This document shows positions 35,207 to 45,002 of a DNA stretch of 64,000 bases, piece after piece. The position numbers were made by a program, and so were the translations under genes. The DNA is taken from contig NZ_PXYL01000001.1 of the NCBI RefSeq assembly GCF_003012705.1, positions 558,001 to 622,000 of the forward strand. The letters run 5' to 3'. The notes under the pieces were generated by a model. It worked only from the letters and a program-made list of their open reading frames with translations. It did no database searches and was not told the origin of the DNA. How positions within the stretch are numbered: the stretch's first letter is position 1; the number at the start of each line of letters is the position of its first letter. Source of the stretch: Pseudaminobacter soli (ex Li et al. 2025) (lineage in GTDB: Bacteria; Pseudomonadota; Alphaproteobacteria; Rhizobiales; Rhizobiaceae).

Positions 35207-35455
35207 ATGCTCATTCCGCGGAAAATTCCGATCAACGAAATCTACGTGCCTGCCGCGCGCCGCAAGACGCTGCATCCGGAGACGGTGCGGCTGATCGCCG
35301 AGAGCATCGTCGAAAATGGACAGCAGACGCCAATTCAGGTGCGTCACGACGGCAAGCGCTACGTGCTGATCGAAGGCCTGCACCGGCTCGAGGCCCTGAA
35401 ATGGCTAGGCGAGACCACCATCGACGGATATCTGGTCCACGCCCGGAGGCATTGA
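35207..35455 (+). CDS. Small ParB-like nuclease-domain protein
   Basis: An 82-residue protein consisting of little more than a ParB/Srx domain: IPINEIYVPAARRKTLHPETVRLIAESIVENGQQTPIQVR, then YVLIEGLHRLEALKWLGETTIDGYLV. The GxHR segment (GLHR) of the ParB N-terminal domain is present. It lacks the helix-turn-helix and C-terminal dimer parts of chromosome-partition ParB, so it is not the partition protein. ATG at 35207 is chosen; a GTG at 35186 is in frame. It may be expressed from the sigma-54 promoter upstream. It ends seven bases from the convergent ABC ATPase gene. Confidence 0.8.
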   Translation: MLIPRKIPINEIYVPAARRKTLHPETVRLIAESIVENGQQTPIQVRHDGKRYVLIEGLHRLEALKWLGETTIDGYLVHARRH

Positions 35456-35461
35456 TCCCTT

Positions 35462-36229
35462 TCAGCCGTGGCCGCCCTTGGCCGCCTCCTGCGTCAGCGT
35501 CGCGATGAAGCGCTTGGTGCGTTGATGCTCGGGATGGGTGAAGACCTGCCGCGCCGGGCCCTTTTCCACCACCATGCCGCCATCGAGAAACACCACTTCC
35601 TTGGCGATGGTCGAAGCGAGCCGCAGATCGTGCGTCGCCATCACCATGGTCGTGCCTTCCTTGGCCAACTCCGCCAGAACGTCGACGACCTCCTGTGCCA
35701 GTTCCGGATCGAGCGCCGAGGTCGGCTCGTCGCACAACAGAACTTTGGGCGAGGGCGCGAGCGCGCGCGCGATTGCCACGCGCTGCTGCTGCCCGCCGGA
35801 AAGCGTTGCCGGCCATGCATCGGCCTTGTGAGCCATGCCGACCTTTTCCAGAAGCGCCATCGCGCGTGCGCGCGCTTTGTCGGCCGGCCATTTGAGCACG
35901 GTGACGAGCCCTTCCATGACGTTTTCGATCGCGGTTCGGTGCGGGAAGAGCTGGAAGTTCTGGAACACCATGCCGGTCTGGCGACGGATGCGCTGGATGG
36001 CATCGCGCGGGACGCGCTGGCCGGGATGAAAGACCAGCTGTTGATCGCCCAGCCGCAAGGTTCCCGAGGTGGGAATTTCGAGCAGGTTGATGCAGCGCAG
36101 CAGGGTGCTCTTGCCGCCGCCTGACGGGCCCACGAGGGCCGTGACGCTGCCTTCCTCAATCGAGACCGTGACGCCCCTCAGCACGACCGCGTCGCCGAAG
36201 CGCTTTTCGATGTTTTCCAGGCCGATCAT
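35462..36229 (-). CDS. Polar amino acid ABC transporter, ATPase
   Basis: A 255-residue ATPase of the GlnQ/HisP class. Walker A is GPSGGGKST, the signature is LSGGQQQRVAIARAL, Walker B is LLCDEPTSALD, and the H-loop is VMATHDLRLAS. Its ATG overlaps the stop of the permease gene by four bases, so the two are translationally coupled. Together with the permease and the binding protein at 37023 it forms a complete importer, probably for cystine or a related amino acid. Confidence 0.9.
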   Translation of the reverse strand: MIGLENIEKRFGDAVVLRGVTVSIEEGSVTALVGPSGGGKSTLLRCINLLEIPTSGTLRLGDQQLVFHPGQRVPRDAIQRIRRQTGMVFQNFQLFPHRTAIENVMEGLVTVLKWPADKARARAMALLEKVGMAHKADAWPATLSGGQQQRVAIARALAPSPKVLLCDEPTSALDPELAQEVVDVLAELAKEGTTMVMATHDLRLASTIAKEVVFLDGGMVVEKGPARQVFTHPEHQRTKRFIATLTQEAAKGGHG

Positions 36230-36906
36230 GCGCGCGCCTCGATAAAGCCGCCATAGCGCCCGAGACGGCGCTCAAGCCTGACCTGCAGGGCCGACAGGAT
36301 GGAACTCAGCGCCAGATAGATCAACGCCGCCTGGATATAGAGGATAAGCGGTTCGTAAGTGGTGGCGACGATACGCTGCGCTGCCTGAAAAAGCTCAGGC
36401 ACAGTGATGGCGGCGGCAAGCGAAGTGTCCTTCACCAGCGAGATAAAGGTGTTCGACAAGGGCGGCACCGCCACGCGGGCAGCCTGGGGCAGGATCGTGC
36501 GGCGCATGGCCTGCGACCAGCTCATGCCGATGGAATAAGCCGCCTCCCACTGGCCCTTGGGCACAGAGCCTATCGCCGCGCGGACGATCTCCGAACTGTA
36601 GGCGCCGACATTCAGCGTGAAGCCGATGAGAGCGGCAGGAAAGGCGTCGAGCACGATGCCGACATTCGGCAGACCGTAGAAGATCAGGAACAGCTGCACC
36701 AGAAGCGGGGTGCCGCGAATGATCCAGACATAGAAGCGCGCGATGGCTGCAAGCGGCGCGGGGCCGAACAGTCTGACCAGTGCGGTGATCAGGCCGACGG
36801 TCAGGCCGAATGCAAACGAAAGCAGCGTGAGGGGCGCCGTAAACGCCACGGCCGCCCACAGGAGCGGGCCGAATGAATCCAGCATCAACTGAAGCCAGTG
36901 CGGCAA
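36226..36906 (-). CDS. Polar amino acid ABC transporter, permease
   Basis: A 226-residue HisMQ-type permease with about five helices. RGTPLLVQLFLIFYGLPN is the conserved family stretch (about residues 68-85), and the EAA loop region is GQWEAAYSIGMSWSQAMRRTILPQA. It starts with TTG at 36906, with GGAGG eight bases upstream. Only one permease gene is present, so the channel is probably a homodimer. A terminator-like hairpin separates it from the upstream binding-protein gene. Confidence 0.9.
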   Translation of the reverse strand: MPHWLQLMLDSFGPLLWAAVAFTAPLTLLSFAFGLTVGLITALVRLFGPAPLAAIARFYVWIIRGTPLLVQLFLIFYGLPNVGIVLDAFPAALIGFTLNVGAYSSEIVRAAIGSVPKGQWEAAYSIGMSWSQAMRRTILPQAARVAVPPLSNTFISLVKDTSLAAAITVPELFQAAQRIVATTYEPLILYIQAALIYLALSSILSALQVRLERRLGRYGGFIEARA

Positions 36907-36969
36907 GGAAGTGTCCTCCGGTTATCCGGAAAGTTTGCAGGTTTTGTCGTAAAGATCATGTGCAAAATT

Positions 36970-37008
36970 AAAGGGCTGACCGATCAGGGCGATCGATCAG
37001 CCCTTTTT
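36970..37008 (-). terminator. Hairpin between binding-protein and permease genes
   Basis: Stem GGGCTGA-CGATC against GATCG-TCAGCCC with one mismatch, loop AGGGC. On the minus strand it is followed by AATTTTGC, and A/T-runs flank both sides. Such partial terminators between the binding-protein gene and the rest of an ABC operon reduce distal expression. Confidence 0.65.
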
Positions 37009-37022
37009 GTGCGGCAGGCGAC

Positions 37023-37796
37023 TTATTTCGAGACGTCCTGCCCGAAATATTTGTCGGCAATCTTCTGATAGGTGCCGTCAGCCTTGATTTCGTTCAGCGC
37101 GCTGTTGATAGCTGCGAGCAGTTCGGGTTCGCCCTTGCGGATGATGATGCCCGAATAGTCGGCCTTGTCCTCGGTGGCGGCGATCTTCACATTGGCATCG
37201 GGCTTGTGCTTCTTGAAGTCGAGGAAGGACAGGCTGTCATTGATGGTGGCGTCCGCCCGGCCATTGAGCACAAGCTGGATCGACTGGTCAAAACCGTCCG
37301 TGCCGACCAGCTGCGCGCCGGAGGCTTCCGCCAGCTTGGCGAAATTGCTGGTGAGCGACTGCGCCGACTTCTTGTCCTTGAGGTCGGCGAAGCCCTTGAT
37401 GTTCTCATTGTCGCCGCGCACGATCAGCGCCGCCTTCGAGGCGATGTAGGGCTCGGAGAAATCGTATTTCTTCTTGCGCTCCTCGGTGATGCCAACCTCG
37501 TTGATGACGGCGTCATAGCGGTTGGCATCCAGGCCCGCGATCAGGCCGTCCCAGCGCCCTTCCAGGAACTGCGCCTTGACGCCGAGGCGCTTGGCGACCG
37601 CTTCGCCGATCTCGACATCGAAGCCGACCAGCTTGCCCGAGGCATCATGATAGGTGAACGGCGCATAGGTTCCTTCGGTGCCGATGCGGAAGGCGCCCGA
37701 AGATTTGATTTCATCAAGATTCGAGCCGGCATGGCCGGGAGCAAGCGCCAGAAGCTGCAGGGCGCCGGCGACGAGCAACGTGTTCAACCATTTCAT
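37023..37796 (-). CDS. Polar amino acid ABC transporter, substrate-binding protein (cystine-like)
   Basis: A 257-residue periplasmic binding protein with a signal peptide ending near GHA. The mature part has GTEGTYAPFTYHDASGKLVGFDVEIGEAVAKRL, the SBP-3 family signature. The region SLTSNFAKLAEASGAQLVG... INDSLSFLDFKK is close to that of cystine-binding proteins (FliY/TcyA), so cystine or a similar amino acid is a fair guess. It is the first gene of the importer operon and is followed by a hairpin that may raise its level over the membrane parts. Confidence 0.87.
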   Translation of the reverse strand: MKWLNTLLVAGALQLLALAPGHAGSNLDEIKSSGAFRIGTEGTYAPFTYHDASGKLVGFDVEIGEAVAKRLGVKAQFLEGRWDGLIAGLDANRYDAVINEVGITEERKKKYDFSEPYIASKAALIVRGDNENIKGFADLKDKKSAQSLTSNFAKLAEASGAQLVGTDGFDQSIQLVLNGRADATINDSLSFLDFKKHKPDANVKIAATEDKADYSGIIIRKGEPELLAAINSALNEIKADGTYQKIADKYFGQDVSK

Positions 37797-38010
37797 GTTG
37801 GTGCCATCCTGGGATTGGTCGGCTCATCCGGCCGAGCGGTTGCGATACGGCCTCAAACTGTCAGAATGATCGCACAAAAGGAACGCGAATGGTTTTTGTC
37901 TATTTTATCCTGGGAGAAGACCATTCCTAATTTCGAGTACTTGTGCCGATTTTATTCTAACAAGACGTGAGAACTCACGGAGTGGCGCAAAGTCACGCCG
38001 GTCTCGTCGA

Positions 38011-39105
38011 TCAAGGCGCCGATACTTTCGCCTGAGCAAAGCGTTCCAGGCCATAGGGGCTGAGCAGCGGGTCGCGGCGACCGCCCGACATCTCGTCAGC
38101 GAGGAAACGCGCAATGGCGGGCGCAAGCGTCATGCCGGAATGCATGACTGCGACGTAGAGGCCATCGATACCAGGGGCGGCGCCGACTGCCGGAAACCCG
38201 TCGCCGGGAACCGGCCGGTGGCCGAGCAGGTGACGGTCAAAGGACAGTTCTTCGCCGGCACGCAGCATCCGCTGCATGGCCGAAAACAGCGTGGCCGCCG
38301 CTTCGGCAATGTTCTCGCGGGGAACATTGCCCTCGAAATCGCCGCCGGCGACGAGCCGCCCATCGGTGGTCTGGCGCATGTGCAATTCCGGCGCCATGAC
38401 GAGGCCGCCAAGCAGGCGGCGGTGTGGGCGAGACGTGACCAGCATGCCGGGCGGCGTGGACAGCGGAAGCTCCAAGCCAGCGGTCGCGAGCAACGAAGGC
38501 GTTTCGACGCCTGCCGCGATCGCGACCATGTCGGCCGCGATCGGGCCTGCGTCGGTCTCCACGCTCGCGACGCCGTGTCCGCCCATTCTGATGGATGTCA
38601 CACGACGACCCTCCAGAAGCTTCGCGCCGCCTGCCACTGCCGCCGCCATCAGGGCGCGGGAGGCTGTCAGCGGCTCGGCAGCGCCTTCCTCCGCCACATG
38701 CAGCGCGAATTCCGGAGCATTGGCGAGTTGAGGCTCGAGCCGCGCTGCTTCCTTGCGATCCACGCTGCGGATGCCGTAGCCCCAGGAGACGTGCTCCCGC
38801 GCAAAGTCTGCAAGCTTGTCCGGCGGCAGGTCCCAGATCAGTCCGCCGCTCCAGGAGACGGGCAGGCCTGGCACCTCGCGTTCCAGCCTGCGCCACTCTG
38901 CCATCGATCGAATGCGCAGGCGAAAATAGGGTTCGGGATTGCCCCAGCTGGCATTCAGCCACCCGAAGGAAATTGAGGTGGCGACGCCACCGGCGGCACC
39001 GGCTTCGATAATCGTGACGCGCGCGCCGGCGCGGACCAGATGCCAGGCCAGCGAGGCACCAATGATGCCTGCGCCAACGATCACTACATGGGAATTTTTT
39101 GGCAT
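38011..39105 (-). CDS. FAD-dependent oxidoreductase (DadA/glycine oxidase-like)
   Basis: A 364-residue DAO-family flavoprotein. The Rossmann motif for FAD is VVIVGAGIIGASLAWHLVRAGARVT at the N-terminus, and the C-terminal GDGFPAVGAAPGIDGLYVAVMHSGMTLAPAIA is the standard FAD-closing segment. These enzymes oxidise D-amino acids, sarcosine or glycine derivatives; the exact substrate is not visible. The ATG at 39105 follows GAGGGG. It may be co-transcribed with the upstream methyltransferase gene (37 bases apart), and its position next to the amino-acid importer suggests amino acid use. Confidence 0.87.
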   Translation of the reverse strand: MPKNSHVVIVGAGIIGASLAWHLVRAGARVTIIEAGAAGGVATSISFGWLNASWGNPEPYFRLRIRSMAEWRRLEREVPGLPVSWSGGLIWDLPPDKLADFAREHVSWGYGIRSVDRKEAARLEPQLANAPEFALHVAEEGAAEPLTASRALMAAAVAGGAKLLEGRRVTSIRMGGHGVASVETDAGPIAADMVAIAAGVETPSLLATAGLELPLSTPPGMLVTSRPHRRLLGGLVMAPELHMRQTTDGRLVAGGDFEGNVPRENIAEAAATLFSAMQRMLRAGEELSFDRHLLGHRPVPGDGFPAVGAAPGIDGLYVAVMHSGMTLAPAIARFLADEMSGGRRDPLLSPYGLERFAQAKVSAP

Positions 39106-39141
39106 CTGATTTCCCCTCAAAAGAACTGTGCCGCTTCAAAT

Positions 39142-39975
39142 TCAGACGGGCAGCGGGGCGGATGAGAACCACAGGTCGCCATAGATCGCCACCGCCGTTT
39201 CGTCCGGCTCTCGCTCGCTCGTCAGCCAAAGTGAGGCGACCATATGAGCCTCCCGGCGATCTGGTGTCTTGCGGCAGCTGTCCGTGCTCGATGCGCCACT
39301 GCACGGGATGAACCATGCGCCCATCAATGGCCGCGCGGAGAAGCCATTGGAGAAGCGCCGCACCAATAGCGTAAGCCCGATGGCATCGGACGGGCGCCAT
39401 GGGAAGATTATCCGGCCATTGCGCCGAAGCGCTCGCAGCCATGCGACGGGCGGGGAGGTGACCCCGGCGTTCACATAGATCAGGTCACTTTCGGGGAGGG
39501 GCAGCTTGGTCGCGTCGCCCGAGGTCACGCTGACGTTTTCATATGGCTTCAGATTGTGCGCCGCCTGCCGGGCAAGCTCGGCTTCGATCTCGAAGGCGTC
39601 TATCCGGCCGCCTGGCTGCACCAGCAAAGACAGGATCGCGGTGTAATAACCCGTGCCCGCGCCGATGTGGCAGACGATCTCGCCAGGCTGCGGCGCGACT
39701 GCCCCCATCCAGGAGGCATGCAGATATGGCTCGCCATTGTTGATGCCCTTTTCGGCATCGAGTGCCACAAGAGCGTTCTGGTAGAGATAGACGGGATCGG
39801 CGTCCGGCGTCTCGACATAGGCGTTGTGGACCATGATCTTCCATGGTCCCGGCGGCAGGAAAGCTTCGCGCGAAACGGTTCTGAACGCCTGTTCCAGCCG
39901 CGGATCGTTCGACCGGCTCGCCGTCGCCATCAGCTTGGCATAGAAAGACTTGGCCTTTTCAAGATCCCGGCTCAT
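39142..39975 (-). CDS. PCMT-family protein methyltransferase
   Basis: A 277-residue protein of the protein-L-isoaspartate O-methyltransferase family. The SAM-binding motif I is CHIGAGTGYYTAIL (about residue 100), with the acidic loop FEIEAELARQAAHNL after it and VNAGVTSPPVAWL later. PCMTs are usually 210-220 residues; the C-terminal 60 residues (RLMGAWF... YGDLWFSSAPLPV) are an extension, so a different substrate is possible. True repair activity on isoaspartate is not assured. The upstream GGAGG lies 11 bases from the ATG. Confidence 0.82.
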   Translation of the reverse strand: MSRDLEKAKSFYAKLMATASRSNDPRLEQAFRTVSREAFLPPGPWKIMVHNAYVETPDADPVYLYQNALVALDAEKGINNGEPYLHASWMGAVAPQPGEIVCHIGAGTGYYTAILSLLVQPGGRIDAFEIEAELARQAAHNLKPYENVSVTSGDATKLPLPESDLIYVNAGVTSPPVAWLRALRRNGRIIFPWRPSDAIGLTLLVRRFSNGFSARPLMGAWFIPCSGASSTDSCRKTPDRREAHMVASLWLTSEREPDETAVAIYGDLWFSSAPLPV

Positions 39976-40268
39976 CCAAATGCCGACCTCCGACCGTAGG
40001 TCTCATGGAAGCGACGAGTGGCGCAGTCGTCAATCGGAAAACGATAGTCTGAAAGTCGATGAAAGACGACCACGTTACTGAACGTGGCGTCAATGTAAAC
40101 GCATGTTAAGCTGATTTCGCCCTCAGTGAGTCGGGTTGTTCATCAAGCGTCGTTCTGGAGAGTTGAAGTGTCTTCGAGCCGGGCAGGGCTCGTACGCACG
40201 TCTGCTGTCATTCTGCTGTGTTCTTGTCGGGGTTCTTAGCGTCCGGGCTATTGGCGAGGGGAAAGCCG

Positions 40269-40451
40269 ATGCAGAACATAGTCGAAGACGACTGTCTAAA
40301 ACCGCGTCTTACCGAGCGCGTGGATATATTCACCGCAGTGACCATCCTGCGCTCGCGGGGTTACGAGCGCGAAGACCTGATCACGGAAATCACCAGGCTC
40401 TTCTTCGTCGATCTAGACGAGTACAACGACATCCTGCGCCGGATAAGCTGA
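40269..40451 (+). CDS. Conserved small hypothetical protein
   Basis: A 60-residue acidic protein (MQNIVEDDCLKPRLTERVDI...). The helix pattern FTAVTILRSRGYEREDLITEITRLFFVDLDEYNDIL suggests two amphipathic helices. GAGGGG precedes the ATG at the right distance, and the codon usage looks coding. No known function is recognised. It is convergent with pccB, 36 bases apart. Confidence 0.65.
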   Translation: MQNIVEDDCLKPRLTERVDIFTAVTILRSRGYEREDLITEITRLFFVDLDEYNDILRRIS

Positions 40452-40486
40452 GGCAGCGTTTTGGACGAAGGCGAGAACCACTCCGC

Positions 40487-42019
<1,533 letters not shown>

Positions 42020-42090
42020 TGTGAAACGCTCCTTCGGACAAATCCTGTGTCAGCGGTGTTAGCACGCTGGCCGAGGAGCGCAATAAGTCT

Positions 42091-42128
42091 GTGGCCCGCG
42101 CCCGAGCATCCGCCCGGGCGCGGGCCAC
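42091..42128 (-). terminator. Strong hairpin after gloA
   Basis: Perfect 14-pair stem GTGGCCCGCGCCCG with its complement and a ten-base loop. On the minus strand it starts six bases after the gloA stop. The T tail is poor, so it may act as an mRNA 3' stabiliser as well as a terminator. Confidence 0.6.
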
Positions 42129-42133
42129 GATAT

Positions 42134-42574
42134 TTACCAGTTGCCGATGTTCTGCATCGAGGCCCAGGGCTCGACCTTTTCCTTGGCCGGTCCCTTCTGC
42201 AGCAGCTCGATCGAGATACCGTCGGGTGACTTGATGAAGGCCATGTGGCCATCGCGAGGCGGGCGGTTGATGGTGACGCCCTTGTCCATCAGCTGCTGGC
42301 AGGTGGCATAGATATCGTCGACCTCATAGGCGAGGTGGCCGAAGTTGCGGCCGCCGGTGTAGGCCTCCGGATCCCAATTGTAGGTGAGCTCGAGCAACGG
42401 CGCGTGTTCGGAAACGCCGGCCTTCTCGTCGGCGCGGGCGGCGAGGTAGATCAGCGTGAAGCGGCCGGCCTCGCTTTCATAGCGGCGCACCTCTTTCATG
42501 CCGAGCTTGTTGCAATAGAAATCCATCGAAACGTCCACGTCGGCAACGCGAACCATAGTGTGCAGATAGCGCAT
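42134..42574 (-). CDS. gloA: Lactoylglutathione lyase (glyoxalase I)
   Basis: A 146-residue metal enzyme that isomerises the methylglyoxal-glutathione hemithioacetal to S-lactoylglutathione. The start MRYLHTMVRV is nearly identical to the usual MRLLHTMLRV of GloA; ligands are expected at H5 (LHTM) and in LLELTYNW, FGHLAYEVDD and SIELLQKG. Length fits E. coli GloA (135). AGGGA precedes this ATG; the open frame continues upstream without a site. It is on the same strand as pccB, 115 bp before it. Confidence 0.93.
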   Translation of the reverse strand: MRYLHTMVRVADVDVSMDFYCNKLGMKEVRRYESEAGRFTLIYLAARADEKAGVSEHAPLLELTYNWDPEAYTGGRNFGHLAYEVDDIYATCQQLMDKGVTINRPPRDGHMAFIKSPDGISIELLQKGPAKEKVEPWASMQNIGNW

Positions 42575-42792
42575 TTTCTCAGTCCCTGGGTTGGATGGCC
42601 GGAACATAGGGCGGCTCCTTGCGCCTCGGCAACCGACAAAGCGCCCAAAGCCTTACGGAGTAAGATGATCCACAGTATTGATCCGCCTAAACGGTGAAAA
42701 AAGCCAAGGCGGCTCTTGCCTACACGCGAGCCCGAAGTGTTAATCTGCGTTTAAGAATCAGTGGCGGCGTAATCGAGAAAAGGTGCGGTCGA

Positions 42793-43386
42793 ATGGGGGA
42801 GAGGGCCTCTTTCGCGGAACGAGACTTAGTTGGAAACGAAGCCTTGAACCGTGATGAGACCGGCGAAGGCGTCGATCTGGCCGAGGTTTCCGGAGCCATT
42901 AAGTGGTTCGACGTGGCCAAGGGCTACGGCTTCATCTTGCCGGACGATGGCTCGGCCGACGTCCTCCTTCACGTGACTTGCCTGCGTCGCGACGGCTTCC
43001 AGACCGCCCTTGAAGGCGCCCGCGTCGTTTGCCTTGCCAAGCAAGGCGACCGCGGCCTGCAGGCCTTCCGTGTCCTGTCCATGGACAACTCCACCGCCGT
43101 TCATCCTGCCGAGTCGCAGGAACAGCGCACCCATGTCGCCGTCACGGCCGAAAGCGGGCTGGAGCGGGCGCTGGTGAAATGGTTCAACCGCACCAAGGGT
43201 TTTGGCTTCTTGACGCGCGGCGAGGGAACGGAAGACATCTTCATCCACATGGAAACCCTGCGTCGCTACGGCCTGACCGAGCTTCGCCCCGGCCAGGTGG
43301 TTCTGCTGCGCTACGGGCGTGGCGATAAGGGCCTTATGGCAGCCGAAATTCATCCCGATATCGGAACGCTCCCGATCGCGCATTGA
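42793..43386 (+). CDS. Tandem two-domain cold-shock protein
   Basis: A 197-residue protein with two cold-shock domains at about 33-97 and 124-188. RNP1-like motifs are KGYGFI (43-48) and KGFGFL (135-140); RNP2-like motifs are VLLHV (57-61) and IFIHM (149-153). The linker holds about 25 polar residues. Double-CSD proteins are known in rhizobia; they bind single-stranded RNA and DNA. The ATG at 42793 is chosen; AAGG lies ten bases upstream. Downstream DUF192 and hydrolase genes follow in the same direction. Confidence 0.92.
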   Translation: MGERASFAERDLVGNEALNRDETGEGVDLAEVSGAIKWFDVAKGYGFILPDDGSADVLLHVTCLRRDGFQTALEGARVVCLAKQGDRGLQAFRVLSMDNSTAVHPAESQEQRTHVAVTAESGLERALVKWFNRTKGFGFLTRGEGTEDIFIHMETLRRYGLTELRPGQVVLLRYGRGDKGLMAAEIHPDIGTLPIAH

Positions 43387-43519
43387 GTCGAAGCTCGCTG
43401 TCCACACTGGGCAGGGAACATCACCGGCTCCCTGTGCGTTCGGCTGGACGATTTTCAGTTGTAGCGTTCGAATTGGTGGATCTCGGACCGCAGGCCCGAG
43501 GTCGAGATAGGGAATATCA

Positions 43520-44029
43520 ATGACCCGCAGGATCTGGTGCGCCGCCGGCGCGATCTTCGCCGCTGTGCTCGGCGCGTTCCTCTATTTGGCGCAACCTGAA
43601 TCGTCCATCGCCGACGGGCTGCCGATGCTTCTTGCAAACGACCCCGCGCCGCTGGTGGCCGTGACCGCCAAGGGAGAGCACTCCTTTTCCATCGAGATCG
43701 CCGACAATGACAAGGAGCGCGCGGCCGGCCTGATGTTCCGCGAGAAGATGGCCGACGACCATGGCATGCTCTTCGTGTTCGACAGGACCCAGCCGGTCGG
43801 CTTCTGGATGAAGAACACGCCGATGGCGCTCGACCTCGTCTTCATCGGCCCGGACGGTACGGTGAAGGCGGTCCGTCGCGGCGAACCCTTTTCCGAAGCG
43901 TTGATTGCGCCTGCCGATGCCGTGCGCTTCGTGCTTGAATTGAAGGCCGGTATGGCCGAAAAGGCCGGCATCAAGAATGGCGATATCCTGCGCCACCCGA
44001 TTATCAGCGCTGCCAGCTCGGGGAACTAG
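43520..44029 (+). CDS. DUF192 family exported protein
   Basis: A 169-residue protein with an N-terminal membrane anchor or signal peptide. The DUF192 domain (about 45-160) contains FSIEIADNDKERAAGLMFREKMADDHGMLFVFDRTQPVGFWMKNTPMALD, the family hallmark (RxxGLMFR...FWMKNTP). Function is unknown. AGGGAA precedes the ATG. It lies 30 bases before the alpha/beta hydrolase gene and may share its transcript. Confidence 0.9.
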   Translation: MTRRIWCAAGAIFAAVLGAFLYLAQPESSIADGLPMLLANDPAPLVAVTAKGEHSFSIEIADNDKERAAGLMFREKMADDHGMLFVFDRTQPVGFWMKNTPMALDLVFIGPDGTVKAVRRGEPFSEALIAPADAVRFVLELKAGMAEKAGIKNGDILRHPIISAASSGN

Positions 44030-44058
44030 GCTGGCTTTCTCCGCGGAGACTTCCAGTC

Positions 44059-44829
44059 GTGACGCAGTTTTTCGACCATGACGGCTTCCATCTGGCTTTC
44101 ATCGATCAGAAGCCGCAGCAAGGGCAGGGCGACCCTGTCCTCCTGATCCACGGCTTTGCCTCGAACCATCTGGTCAACTGGGTGTCGCCGGGCTGGGTGA
44201 AGACGCTGACCGAGGCCGGCTACCGCGCCATCGCACTCGACAATCGCGGCCACGGCCTTTCGTCCAAGAGCTATGAGCCGGCCGACTACACGCCGGAAAA
44301 GATGGCAAGCGATGCGGCAGCGCTTCTCGACCATCTCGGCATCGAACGCGCCCATGTGATGGGCTATTCGATGGGCGCGCGGGTATCCGCCTTCATGGCG
44401 CTGGCGACGCCCGAGAAGGTGGCGACGCTGGTCCTGGGCGGCCTTGGTTACGGAATGATCGATGGCGTCGGTGACTGGGATCCGATCGCCGAAGCGCTGC
44501 TTGCGCCGAACGCCGCAGACATCTCCCATACGCGCGGAAAAATGTTCCGCGCCTTCGCCGACCAGACGCGGAGCGACCGCGAGGCGCTCGCCGCCTGCAT
44601 CTCCACTTCGCGTGCCGAACTCACCGAGGCCGAGGTCGCTCGTATCATGCAGCCGACGCTTGTTGCCGTCGGCACCAAGGACGATATCGCGGGCTCGGCC
44701 GAGCAACTCGCGTCGCTGATGCCGAATGCCGAAGCCTTCGACATCGAGGGCAGGGACCATATGCTCGCGGTCGGCGATCGCACTTTCAAGAAGCGCGTAC
44801 TGGAGTTTTACGCCGAAAACCCGCTCTAG
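44059..44829 (+). CDS. Cytoplasmic alpha/beta hydrolase
   Basis: A 256-residue hydrolase with oxyanion region LLIHGFASNHLVNW, nucleophile GYSMGA at about residue 101, acid in GTKDDIAGS and histidine in GRDHMLAVGD, so the triad is intact. It has no signal peptide. The GTG start follows GGAG with a ten-base gap. Substrate is unknown. It follows the DUF192 gene closely. Confidence 0.87.
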   Translation: MTQFFDHDGFHLAFIDQKPQQGQGDPVLLIHGFASNHLVNWVSPGWVKTLTEAGYRAIALDNRGHGLSSKSYEPADYTPEKMASDAAALLDHLGIERAHVMGYSMGARVSAFMALATPEKVATLVLGGLGYGMIDGVGDWDPIAEALLAPNAADISHTRGKMFRAFADQTRSDREALAACISTSRAELTEAEVARIMQPTLVAVGTKDDIAGSAEQLASLMPNAEAFDIEGRDHMLAVGDRTFKKRVLEFYAENPL

Positions 44830-45002
44830 ATAGCGGTTTATCGCGCCATAGCCGGTCGTTGAGGGATTGTTTTCCGTCGCTGCTTGAATCGCTGCGATGC
44901 ATGTCCATTTGACACTAAGATTAGGAAAATTGAGTTCAAACATGCTAGCGTGTGGCCTATACGTCCGGTGACGTAGTGCCACGGTAGGCAACGGAGATAC
45001 CG

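Noticed and set aside
44900-44960. TTGACA-containing promoter before cysE
   Set aside because: A TTGACA is present at about 44909, but no -10 hexamer lies at the right distance, so no promoter is claimed.
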